DNA of 64,000 bases, taken from Boswellia sacra (taxonomy: Eukaryota > Streptophyta > Magnoliopsida > Sapindales > Burseraceae). The notes under the pieces are model-generated. The model made no database searches. It saw only the letters and a program-made list of their open reading frames with translations, and was not told the DNA's origin. Location of the stretch: positions 1-64,000 of the forward strand of contig SNVD02013575.1 in the NCBI GenBank assembly GCA_013180625.2, written 5' to 3'. Of the stretch, positions 1-8,789 are shown piece after piece. A program made the position numbers and the translations under genes. The first letter of the stretch is position 1, and the number at the start of each line of letters is the position of its first letter.

Positions 1-142
1 AATAATGAAGCTTTAAAAGGAGTCATGAACTTTTGTTTTATTTTATTTTATTTTTATAACTATCCAAATTAACATAAATTGTATACACATGGCAAAGATA
101 AAAAACCACATATAAAAGGTTTAAACACAATCCAAAAAGAGC

Positions 143-327
143 AATGCTACATCTACAACCAACTTCTTACAACCTGAGTTAGCAAAAATTTATTGGAGGA
201 GTAAAAAACATAAATAAATAAGGCAAATTATAATATATGACATGCTAATTATATCTCTAGTAGGATTTTATCAACTCAGGTTGTAAGAAAAGTCAGTTGT
301 AAATGGGTTGTAGGTATAGTGTTATTC
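143..327. mobile_element. MITE family A, copy 1
   Basis: A non-coding element of about 185 bp with long imperfect terminal inverted repeats. The left end begins AATGCTACATCTACAACC and continues into CTTACAACCTGAGTT. The right end, read in reverse complement, begins AATAACACTATACCTACAA and continues into the same CTTACAACCTGAGTT. Two further relatives lie at 7740-7900 and 59706-59898. No clear target duplication can be read. There is no coding capacity, so it would need transposase in trans. Confidence 0.6.
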
Positions 328-355
328 ATCCAGAAAATTGCATATACTTAATTTA

Positions 356-1373
356 GGGGAAAGTACATCTAGTCCCCAAGGTTCGGGCTAACGACTTTGC
401 CACCCTGCTGTTCGGAAAGTAACGTCTAGCCCCCAATTTAACCTTTTGTTGAAAAACAAATTAATAGAGGAAGGGCATTAAAGTCTTTGTAATGTTGAAT
501 AGGATAGTATTAAAGTCTTTTTAATGTTGAATAGGATAAAATAGACTAGAAAAATTATATGGCATTTTGTATGACCTGAAAATAGGATCTAGTGGTCTTG
601 AAATATAACAAAAAGCTGCAAATTTTTTTTAAAATAAATATAAAACAAAATTATCTTTTTTTTTATCTTTTAAAGTTAAAGTTAACAATAAACATATAAA
701 CTAAATAATAGGAATATTATTAATTTATTAATTTATAAATCAATATATTGAATAATAACGATAATTGAAAGTTGAGAGCTAACATATTTCTTATATTTTT
801 AATCATATATTTCAAAATTTACATTTATAATTTAAAATTATCTTTTTTATGATCATTTAACATATATTTAATAATAATAAAAAATAATTTTTAACTTTAT
901 AACTATCAATTTCGAAATAGATATTAAATCTATAACACATTTCCTATATTTTTAATTATAAATTTCAAAATTTATATTTTGTAATCTAAAATGATCTAGT
1001 CTATAATCATTTAATATATTTTTAACTTTTAAATTAATAATATTAATATTATTTAATTCACATTGTTTATGATTAACTTTAAAGTAATTAAATCTATAAC
1101 ATATATACTTTTTATATTTTAATTATAAATTTCAATATTTTATTTCTATGTTATCTATCATTACTTTGGTTGAGTGGTGCACATTTGAACATATTAACCA
1201 AGCAATCTCAGGTTCAAGTCAATGTTATATTATTTTTCTATATTATCCTATTCAAACTATATTGGCTCAACATTAAAACGGAAGGGTTAAAGTGAGGGTT
1301 TGGACGTTCTTTCTAAACAACAGGGTATCTTTGTTACTTAACTCAAACCCTGGGGGTGTAAGTGTTTGTTCCC
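356..1373. mobile_element. Non-autonomous MULE-like (or hAT-like) DNA transposon
   Basis: A 1018-bp AT-rich element with imperfect terminal inverted repeats of about 90 bp. The left end starts GGGGAAAGTACATCTAG and the right end, in reverse complement, starts GGGAACAAACACTTACACCC; both continue with matching blocks around CACCCTGCTGTT / TACCCTGTTGTT. The direct repeat TTAATTTA flanks it at 348-355 and 1374-1381, 8 bp or 9 bp if the ambiguous C is counted. Long inverted ends with an 8-9 bp duplication fit Mutator-like elements best; hAT is the alternative. No transposase frame is present. Confidence 0.65.
1160..1222 (+). other. tRNA-like relic (A-box and B-box)
   Basis: Inside the DNA element above, TGGTTGAGTGG (about 1167) resembles a tRNA A-box and GGTTCAAGTC (1211-1220) resembles a B-box, with tRNA-like spacing. 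There is no intact cloverleaf, so this may be a captured tRNA or SINE fragment, or chance. Confidence 0.25.
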
Positions 1374-1381
1374 TTAATTTA

Positions 1382-2082
1382 TGATCGGTCGAGATAATGA
1401 CTTCAATAAAAATCAAATAAATGCTCTTTTGGTAAATCATATAACCTTTTTTTTATTTTTTTTTAATTGTTGAATATCAGTTACCACAACGAAGCAAATT
1501 TCAGCACCAAAATTTGATAATAAGTGATGAAGCACTTTGTCCTTGAATTTCAGTTTTAGAACGAAAATTCTTTTCCATTGGTGAAGGAGTTTGATTATCC
1601 ACCATACACCTTTTGTGACCGTTCTGCAATTCTCTTTGCTAAACCATTTAGTGTAGAAAATAATTCTTTGCTAAAAATTGAATTTCTTATAGTGAAATAA
1701 TTTTGTCAATGAGATTGATATTTAAACAATGCCATTAAGCTTGTAAACTACCGAGAAGTAAATTATGTAGAGAAAACCCAAACACACCCTAAGAAGGAAA
1801 ACTAAGTTCTCTTTAGATTTAAAAAAGAATTAAAATGGATGCCAAATGTTTGCAAAACAGTGAAAGCGTATATATAACTTTGTTTGCTATAGAAGTAAAG
1901 AATGAAATCATTTTAGCCTTTTGCAAGCAGCTCAAGTAAAGAAATAGCAATAGTTGTTTCTTTATGATTAAAACAGATAGAACAGTAAAGGAAGAGGGTT
2001 GAAACACTTAAACAAAAAACAGATCCTCTCTTTTTGTTTGATCAATTTCTGTTTTGTTAAGAAACCATATTTTATACAATCT
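1382..2082 (+). promoter_or_regulatory. Promoter and 5' leader region of the NLR gene
   Basis: The best core promoter candidate is TATATATAA at 1869-1877, which would put transcription start near 1900. The leader of about 180 nt would then hold a 13-codon upstream ORF at 1964-2002 (ATG ATT AAA ... TGA) ahead of the NLR start at 2083, and possibly a 5-codon one at 1902-1916. The rest of the interval is AT-rich and I see no other element in it. Transcription start is inferred, not shown. Confidence 0.35.
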
Positions 2083-5000
2083 ATGGATGCTGAAATTATT
2101 GTTTCAAGTCTGATCGAAAAATTAAATGAAAACAAGTCAACTATGGTCCGTCCCATGTTTGGAAATCCTGTCCAGAAAGCTATTGAGGATCTCAAATTGT
2201 TGAAGGATCACTTGAAAAAAGATCATCCAATGAATGACTTGGAGACGGCCCAGCTTTTGAAAGCAGTTTACTCGGCGGAGGATGCCATCGACAACTTGCT
2301 TTCGAGAAAACGGATGGGGCTAGAGAGTAAAAGAGAAAAATCAGTGAGAGAGGGAGGAGGAATTCTGGTGGAGAAAGAAGAACTGCAGAAAGAAGCAAAA
2401 GAATTGAGAAGAGAGAAAGAAGAATTGAAGAGAGAAAAAGAAGAATTGAAGAGTGAAGAAAATGAATTGCGGAGAGGCGTAGAAGAATCGCAGAGAAAAG
2501 AAAAAGAATTGAGGAGAGAGAAAGAAGAATTGATGAGAAAAGAAAAAGAGTTGCGGAGAAGGAGAGAAGAGGTGGAGAGAGAGAAAGAAAAATGGAAGAG
2601 AGAGACTGAAGAGGAAGAGTTACGACTGAGGGAGATCAAAAAAGGGCAGAGAGAGAATGAAGAATTGCAGAAAGCCAACGAAAAACTGCAGAAAGAGAAC
2701 GAAGAATTTCAGAGAATGAACGAAGAAATGCTGCCAGAGAACGAAGCTTTGCAGAGAGAGAATGAAAAATTGCTGAGAGAGAAGGAAGAATTCCTGAGTG
2801 ACATGGAAAAATTGCAGGACGAATTAAGGGGTAAGAAAGAAAATTTGCAGAGAAAAGAAGAAAATTTGCAGATGAAGAGACAAGAGAAAGAGAAAGGGCA
2901 AAGAGAAACCGAAGAGGAAGAATCGCATGTGAACAAAGAACTGAGAAGGGTCAAAAACCGGCTAAGAGAAGTTTCGCTGGTAAAGCAGCTGCCCGTCAAT
3001 TATTTCCGGCTAAGGTATTCGAGAAAGAGTGAAGATTTGAAGAGAGAAGAAAAAGCATTGGAGATAAGGAGAGAAGAGTTGCAGAGAGAGAAGGAAAAAT
3101 GGCAGAGAGTGAATGAAGAATTGCAGAAAGAGGGAGAAGAATTGCGGAGAGAGAACGAAGATTCGGAGAGAGACAATGAAAAACTCAGGAGAGACATGGA
3201 GAAATTTCAGAAAAACAAGGAGGAGTTGAAGAGAGAGAAAGAAGAATTGGAGAGAAAAGAAAAAGAATTGAGGGGACGTGAAGAAGAATCGCGTAGAAAA
3301 GGAAAGGAATTGAGGGGAATGAAAGAAGAATTGCATTCGAAAGAGGAAGAATTGCGGAAAGAGAGAGAAGAGTTGGAGACAAAGAAAGAAAAACGGCAGA
3401 GAGAGAACGAAAAGAAAGAATTTCTATTGACAGAATTGCTCAGAGAGAACAAAGAACGGCAGAGAGAGAATGAAGAATTCCAGAAAGAGAACGAAGAATT
3501 TCGGAGGGAGAGCGAAGAATCGCTAAAAGAAAACGGAGATTTGCAGACAGAAAATGACAAATTACAGAGGGAGAACGAAGAATTGCTGAGAGATATTGAA
3601 AAATTGCAGAAAGACACAGAAGAATTGCAGAGAAGCGATGAAAAATTTTCAGGAAAGAGAGAACCATTGCTGAAAGCGAGAGAGGAATTCCCGAGAAGGA
3701 GAATGAACATTTTGGACCGGAAGGTGTTTAAGTGGCCTTCCAGGTTCTTCAAGCCCTTGTGTTACCAGATTGTTTTTCTTCGTGAGATGAAGAAACTGAA
3801 GGAGATTCAGGCATTGTGCTGTCAAAAAGACGTCAAAAGCGATGTTGCCAACAATAACGCCAGCGGCCAGCACAGCCAGCGGCGGCAGCGTTGGGGAAAA
3901 ATTTCTGACTTTTGTTTGGAAGAAAATCGTGTTGTTGGTTTCCAAGAACAAATAAAGGATTTGGTAGGCAAATTGATCAGTGATATTGGTCAGCTGCAGC
4001 AAGATCATCATCATGAGTCTCCTCAACCTCAAGTCATAAAAGTGATTGGTGTGGGAGGATCTGGCAAAACAACTTTGATCAGAACTGTATACAACACACT
4101 TGATGTGAAGCTTCATTTCTCCATTCGTGCCTGGGTTCATGTTTCTAGCATCACCAAAGGTAGAGACCTATGGATTGAATTAGTAAAACAAATTGATCCA
4201 GCAAGGTTGGTGCAGGAAACATTGTCGGAAGAAGAGATGGTGTCAAGGCTCACTAAACTCTTGAAAGATACCAGGTATCTTATTGTCATTGATCAGGATG
4301 TTGAGAAACCGCATCATTGGCAGGCTCTCACAAATGCCCTTTGTTCATCATCCAACAAGGGCAAAATAATTATAATTACTCAAGACGAGAATAGTGCAGG
4401 ACAGGGGGAGAATAATCCAAGACAGGTGTACCATTTAACTGTAAAATCAGCTGAATTGAAAAACGATGAAAGCTGGAAATTATTCTCAGAGAAGGCAGGA
4501 ATAGCGGAAAATGATGATCCGACAGTTAAATTATCCTTGGAAGAACTAAAGAAGAAAATCCTTTCTCTATGTAATGGTTCACCTTTAAGACTAGTCATGC
4601 TTGGAGGCTTGTTCTCTGCCAACAAAAATCGAAGCCATGATGAGTGGTTGAAAGCGATCAGGCCTGCAAGTAATTCGGATGAAGATATCTTGGATTTATG
4701 CTACCAGGACCTACCTTCACAGGTGAAGCCATGTTTGTTCTACATGGTGCTTTTCCCTAGAGGATTCGAGATACCTGTGAGGAGGTTGATTCATCTATGG
4801 TGTTCTGAGGGATTTGTGACCTCCTTGGTTCGCAATAGCCAGGAAGTAGCAGCTGAAGATCTGGCAGAAATGTACTTTGAAGAACTAGTCATTAGAAATA
4901 TGATTCAAATAAGATGGAGGCTAGATGGAACCCCAAAAGCATGCCGTCTGCCAAGTGCTTTATACAATGCATTCTGTCGAAAGGCAATGGGTTTTGGATT

Positions 5001-6195
5001 CCTCTACAATCAACTCAATTCATCTCTTAAATCAACAAAGCAATTCGGCTGTGTTCGACGATTTGCCACCTACTTGGGTACCAACAACGAGTTCTCCTCT
5101 AACCCATTCTCTCATGTTAAGCACCTACGCACTTACATAGCTTTTGACACCCGAATACAAGGCATAACTTCCATAGAGACAAGTATGCTGCTTAAGAGGT
5201 TCATGGGCAAGAGACGGTTTAGATTGCTGAAGATACTTGATCTTGAGGGAGTATACAAGCCTAGGAATATAGACATTGTTGTACAACAATTTTTAAACTT
5301 GAGTTACCTAGGCTTGAGATCAACTTTTATAGATTACCTTCCAGGTTCAGTGGGCGAGTTACAACATCTGGAGACTTTAGATCTGAAGCACACTCGCATC
5401 CACAATATTCCTAATCAGGTATGGCATGCAAGGAGCTTGAAACATCTGTATTTGAGCTGGATTAATGGAGTTGCTGATTTTAATTCTGTTCCCACCCAAC
5501 TACCCAAACTGCATACCTTAAGAGGCCTTTACTGGAAACCTGGAAGTTCCTATGTAATAGAATCACTTGGAAATTCTGTAAGTCTAAGGAAGCTGGGCCT
5601 CGCATACAATTCGAGTAGCCAGAGGAGTATAAGTGAACAGGTTTCTAAATTGACTAGCCTTCAATCCTTGAAGTTGAGATACATTAACGATGGTGGTGAA
5701 TCAGAAGCACGACACCTCAAATTGAAGAAAATGCATGAGCATCAGAAGCTACAAGACTTGTATTTGCGGGGTCAGCTAAATCCAGATTTTGTAATTGATG
5801 CTCAGTTTTTTCCTCCTAACCTGAAGACCTTAACTTTGTCTATGTCAAGACTAGTGGCGGATCCAATGCAAGTGCTAGGGCAGTTGCCTCATCTAAACAT
5901 CCTTAGGCTTTTTGCTGACTCCTACATAGGGAAAGAAATGAGATGTCTCCAGGGAGGATTTCCCAAACTCCGTGTGCTGAAACTTTGGAAGCTACCGGTA
6001 GAACATTGGACCTTGGAGAAAGAAGCCATGCCTTGTCTTCAAGAGTTAGAAGTCAGAAGCTGCAGTACTCTGAAGTTCATTGAAGGGTCAGAACATTTGA
6101 CCAGTTTGAATGAAATAGTATTGACAAATATGCCTTCCAATCTTTTGCGCTCGCTGCCAACCAAAAATGGATATGTCAAACGTGTTAAGCTTTAG
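2083..6195 (+). CDS. CC-NLR immune receptor with a ~440-residue charged helical insertion in its Rx_N domain
   Basis: Intracellular nucleotide-binding leucine-rich-repeat receptor, 1370 aa in one exon. I start at ATG 2083 because it opens a typical Rx_N helix (MDAEIIVSSLIEKL); the frame is open upstream only through non-ATG codons. Order: Rx_N helices 1-3 with an EDVID-type motif (E66-D70); Glu/Lys/Arg-rich heptads at about 97-535; Rx_N helix 4-like segment (about 545-575); NB-ARC from about 607 with P-loop G656-T664, RNBS-A HFSIRAWVHVSS, kinase-2 LIVIDQDV (D737), GSPLRL at 832-837 in place of GLPL and RNBS-D from C884; then LRRs from about 1000 to the end. Odd points: kinase-2 has D-Q-D rather than D-D, and the MHD position is replaced by CRLPSAL (954-960). 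Usual CC-NLRs are 850-1000 aa; the excess is the insertion. No frameshift or stop. Closest family type is the RPM1/RPP8/LOV1-like CNLs, which is inference. Function as sensor, helper or decoy is unknown. Confidence 0.9.
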   Translation: MDAEIIVSSLIEKLNENKSTMVRPMFGNPVQKAIEDLKLLKDHLKKDHPMNDLETAQLLKAVYSAEDAIDNLLSRKRMGLESKREKSVREGGGILVEKEELQKEAKELRREKEELKREKEELKSEENELRRGVEESQRKEKELRREKEELMRKEKELRRRREEVEREKEKWKRETEEEELRLREIKKGQRENEELQKANEKLQKENEEFQRMNEEMLPENEALQRENEKLLREKEEFLSDMEKLQDELRGKKENLQRKEENLQMKRQEKEKGQRETEEEESHVNKELRRVKNRLREVSLVKQLPVNYFRLRYSRKSEDLKREEKALEIRREELQREKEKWQRVNEELQKEGEELRRENEDSERDNEKLRRDMEKFQKNKEELKREKEELERKEKELRGREEESRRKGKELRGMKEELHSKEEELRKEREELETKKEKRQRENEKKEFLLTELLRENKERQRENEEFQKENEEFRRESEESLKENGDLQTENDKLQRENEELLRDIEKLQKDTEELQRSDEKFSGKREPLLKAREEFPRRRMNILDRKVFKWPSRFFKPLCYQIVFLREMKKLKEIQALCCQKDVKSDVANNNASGQHSQRRQRWGKISDFCLEENRVVGFQEQIKDLVGKLISDIGQLQQDHHHESPQPQVIKVIGVGGSGKTTLIRTVYNTLDVKLHFSIRAWVHVSSITKGRDLWIELVKQIDPARLVQETLSEEEMVSRLTKLLKDTRYLIVIDQDVEKPHHWQALTNALCSSSNKGKIIIITQDENSAGQGENNPRQVYHLTVKSAELKNDESWKLFSEKAGIAENDDPTVKLSLEELKKKILSLCNGSPLRLVMLGGLFSANKNRSHDEWLKAIRPASNSDEDILDLCYQDLPSQVKPCLFYMVLFPRGFEIPVRRLIHLWCSEGFVTSLVRNSQEVAAEDLAEMYFEELVIRNMIQIRWRLDGTPKACRLPSALYNAFCRKAMGFGFLYNQLNSSLKSTKQFGCVRRFATYLGTNNEFSSNPFSHVKHLRTYIAFDTRIQGITSIETSMLLKRFMGKRRFRLLKILDLEGVYKPRNIDIVVQQFLNLSYLGLRSTFIDYLPGSVGELQHLETLDLKHTRIHNIPNQVWHARSLKHLYLSWINGVADFNSVPTQLPKLHTLRGLYWKPGSSYVIESLGNSVSLRKLGLAYNSSSQRSISEQVSKLTSLQSLKLRYINDGGESEARHLKLKKMHEHQKLQDLYLRGQLNPDFVIDAQFFPPNLKTLTLSMSRLVADPMQVLGQLPHLNILRLFADSYIGKEMRCLQGGFPKLRVLKLWKLPVEHWTLEKEAMPCLQELEVRSCSTLKFIEGSEHLTSLNEIVLTNMPSNLLRSLPTKNGYVKRVKL
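2371..3690 (+). repeat. 21-bp coding minisatellite (heptad-encoding, purine-rich)
   Basis: Degenerate tandem repeat within the NLR gene with a unit of about 21 bp (type GAGAAAGAAGAATTGCAGAG), so that one unit encodes one heptad such as REKEELK or RENEELQ. Roughly 60 units are present. The + strand is almost all purines plus isolated TTG codons. The heptad pattern is broken at residues about 297-315 (VSLVKQLPVNYF), where the 9-mer CCGGCTAAG occurs twice. Because T is rare, absence of stops here is weak evidence of selection; the intact NB-ARC and LRR on both sides is the stronger evidence. Confidence 0.85.
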
Positions 6196-7739
6196 TATCC
6201 AGGTAGATTCAGGTTTAATTGAGAAAAATTTTTGATAGATTGATACTTAAATTTTCAATGTCTTTTATCTTAATATATAATTTTTTAATATGAAAAGTTG
6301 AATTTACAGGCTCTGAAAACCCCGAAACAGAGACTCCGTTCACCTCCTTCAAGCTTCAACAGTGATACTCGTTGAATATTAGATTGTGATAATTTTTATT
6401 TTTTTTCATTTCTTTTTTGATCTGATAATTATTTGTTTAATCTCAAGACCATCAAGATCAATGCAGCAGCATCAAAATTAAGATGGCCATTGTTCAATTC
6501 ACAGACTGGTAAGTTCTTATCCTTCTCCTTTTCTTAGTTAATTTTTATTTATACTTATGTTAGATGGGTTGAGTAAATATTACTCTGAAGAGTCTAAATC
6601 ACTCATATCATCCTTTGTACTTATCGGTAAATGATTTTATGCAAATCTCATCCAAATCCAGTTTCATATAGCGTTAGGTTAATTTTAAATAATATCTTGG
6701 TTTATTATTGGGCCCCGTCAACACTTCATCACCATGGCTTTCTTCAGTATTATGTTCGGTAGGAAATAAGAAGATAATCTTTCTAATGACCATATTCGGC
6801 ATAATCTCAAATGTACTTGCTTTCTAAGTTTTGCTCCGTTGCCTGTCTTTTAGATTAGCTGAACAGAGTTTATGCACAGGAGGTTATTGAAAGGTTAACT
6901 CGGAAGGCGGAGCCAAGCTAGGGCTTTTCAATGTATGCTCAGGACAGCTGGGAATTACTAATAAGGAGGAGGGAGCGTGTTGCTGCAAGATTTTGCTCAT
7001 TTTTTTTAAATGTGTTTTATTTGTTTTCCTTGTTAATAAGGATTTCAATGTTTTAGAATGTCAAATGTATTCGGGATTTGTTAGTTATTAATATGATTGT
7101 TATTCATTATTTTCAATAGAGCGATTCCATGCCTCTCTAAAGTATGATGTGGCATCTATTGCATCTCGCCTGCATCAAAATCATTCTTATGTTGTCTTCA
7201 AGGGTGGAACCTGTCTTTAGGCTTGGAGTTGTTGAGCCCCATCAGGCCAAAAAATTCTTTGAATTTTCTTTAAAATATTATTATGATAATTGTAGAATAA
7301 GGAATTTTTCTGGTTTGGACTCTCCACATCGTTTAATTAACTAAATTAATATAAGAATCATACAAACTTCTGCGTTATTCTACACTATTTAAACATTGAA
7401 AGAGATATGAAGGATTGCGTCGCATTGCTGCCTTTTGCTTTAATTCTCATTAGTTGTGATACCATTTTTAATCATTATAGAGTTTTGTGATATAAAACCA
7501 TAGTATCATGTGTTTCATTCACTTAATAAATGAAAGATATTTGAGAGACTCTGATCAGTACTTGGAAGGTTTAGAAAGCTTTCATTTTGCCCCACTCTTT
7601 TATTCGAAGAAAATCCCATGGAGCAGGAGTTGAACGGCATGAGTTACCTAAACCAAACCAAACTTGGAAAGAAAATTGCCTAAAATATTAAACTGTCTAT
7701 TTTTTGAAAGTTTTCAGCTCTTGACATATTGAAAAGGAT
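6196..7739. other. 3' flank of the NLR gene; no supportable gene
   Basis: AT-rich. A spliced 3' UTR is possible: CAG/GTAGATTCAGG just after the stop could be a donor and TTTACAG near 6310 an acceptor. A 66-codon frame at 7144-7344 has no recognisable similarity and I do not call it. Confidence 0.3.
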
Positions 7740-7900
7740 AATATTACGCCTAAAACCCATTTACAACTAACTCTCTATATAACCTGAGTTGGCAAATACT
7801 ATCGAAGATATAATTTCTATTCATATTTGTTTTTTTTTTCCTTCTTCTAGTCAATTTTTGTCAACTTAGATTTGAATTAGTTGGTTGTAAATATATCATT
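7740..7900. mobile_element. MITE family A, copy 2
   Basis: About 160 bp. The left part has ATTTACAACTAACTC and AACCTGAGTTGGCAAA; the right end in reverse complement has AATGATATATTTACAACCAAC and a diverged AACCTGAGTT block. Same organisation as the elements at 143 and 59706. Confidence 0.55.
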
Positions 7901-8023
7901 GCTCTATTGAAAAAGTAGAAATTTTTTAAAGTTGTTTTACAGGGGTTTGGCTATAGTGCATCAAGTAGTTACAATGCTCCCATAAAAAAAGGGAGTTTCT
8001 TTCCATGAAAGTTGGGAATGGCT

Positions 8024-8345
8024 TCAGCATTAAGAATATTATAGTCATTACCATTTTGGACCCTAACACTAAATAACATTTTTCGGCAAAAATAACGTGG
8101 GCCCCCAACCATCTTGGTCACCAACCCGTTTTAGATCAAAATATGCCCTCGGCATAGAAAAATAAAAGAAAGTTTCTAGAAGCTACAATACAGCCACATG
8201 AACAATATTGTTGCACTTAACACTAAATAACATTAAGAGTATTATAGTCATTGCAGTTTTGGAGCCCAACACTAAATAATTAAAATAAAGTGGGGCCTCC
8301 AAAAGCTATAATACAACCACATGAACGTTACCATTACAGCTCAAG
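8024..8345. repeat. Imperfect direct repeat
   Basis: Two diverged copies of a segment beginning TATTATAGTCATT(A/G)C and containing TTTTGGA(C/G)CC(T/C)AACACTAAATAA, each followed by CTA(C/T)AATACA(G/A)CCACATGAAC. The copies start near 8035 and 8235. Non-coding. This is the left flank of the old Copia insertion. Confidence 0.5.
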
Positions 8346-8353
8346 AGAAGCAT

Positions 8354-8700
8354 TGTTAGAGTTTTATGCAAATATTATGCAGATATTGTGTCCTATGCTT
8401 TATGAATAAGTTATTGACTTTAATTTGGTCATGATTTGATCACTTCATGTGAGTGATCTTAGGTATGTTACTTGTCCTATTATTTCTCTAAAAGTTAGCA
8501 ATGTTTAGTGGTAGATCATGGTCTCATATTCATGGATTCATATTATCATTAGTTGACGTAACGCCTAACAAGGGCTATTTCAGTTTGAATAAAGTTATCT
8601 AGAAATTCGCCTCTGTTAAGTATATCATAACAAATTTTCTATTAAGTTATTCATAACATACGCATCAAAATTCTATAGATTAGTGTCAAAGTGTGTAACA
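8354..8700 (+). repeat. 5' LTR of Copia element 1
   Basis: 347 bp, TG...CA termini. It aligns along its length with 23126-23518 but with many substitutions and without the 69-bp duplication seen there. Confidence 0.8.
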
Positions 8701-8701
8701 A

Positions 8702-8713
8702 TGGTATAAAACT
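8702..8713 (+). other. Degenerate primer-binding site
   Basis: TGGTATAAAACT lies one base after the 5' LTR. It is a decayed form of TGGTATCAGAGC, complementary to initiator-Met tRNA. Confidence 0.55.
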
Positions 8714-8789
8714 ACAGTTAGCCAACAAGGGCTACATTTGAGAGCCGTAAGAAGGAGAAAGTGAGCCTGCGATTCACTTTTACTACAAT

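Noticed and set aside
1999..2082. 28-codon N-terminal extension of the NLR frame
   Set aside because: It begins with TTG, and the peptide is not part of Rx_N; ATG 2083 starts at the usual place of the domain.
2192..3752. Long antisense open frames (up to 181 codons) opposite the NLR coil
   Set aside because: They are Ser/Phe/Leu-rich mirror images of the purine-rich repeat; a pyrimidine-rich strand has few stops by composition. No start context or domain.
7144..7344. 66-codon frame downstream of the NLR
   Set aside because: No recognisable motif; size expected by chance.
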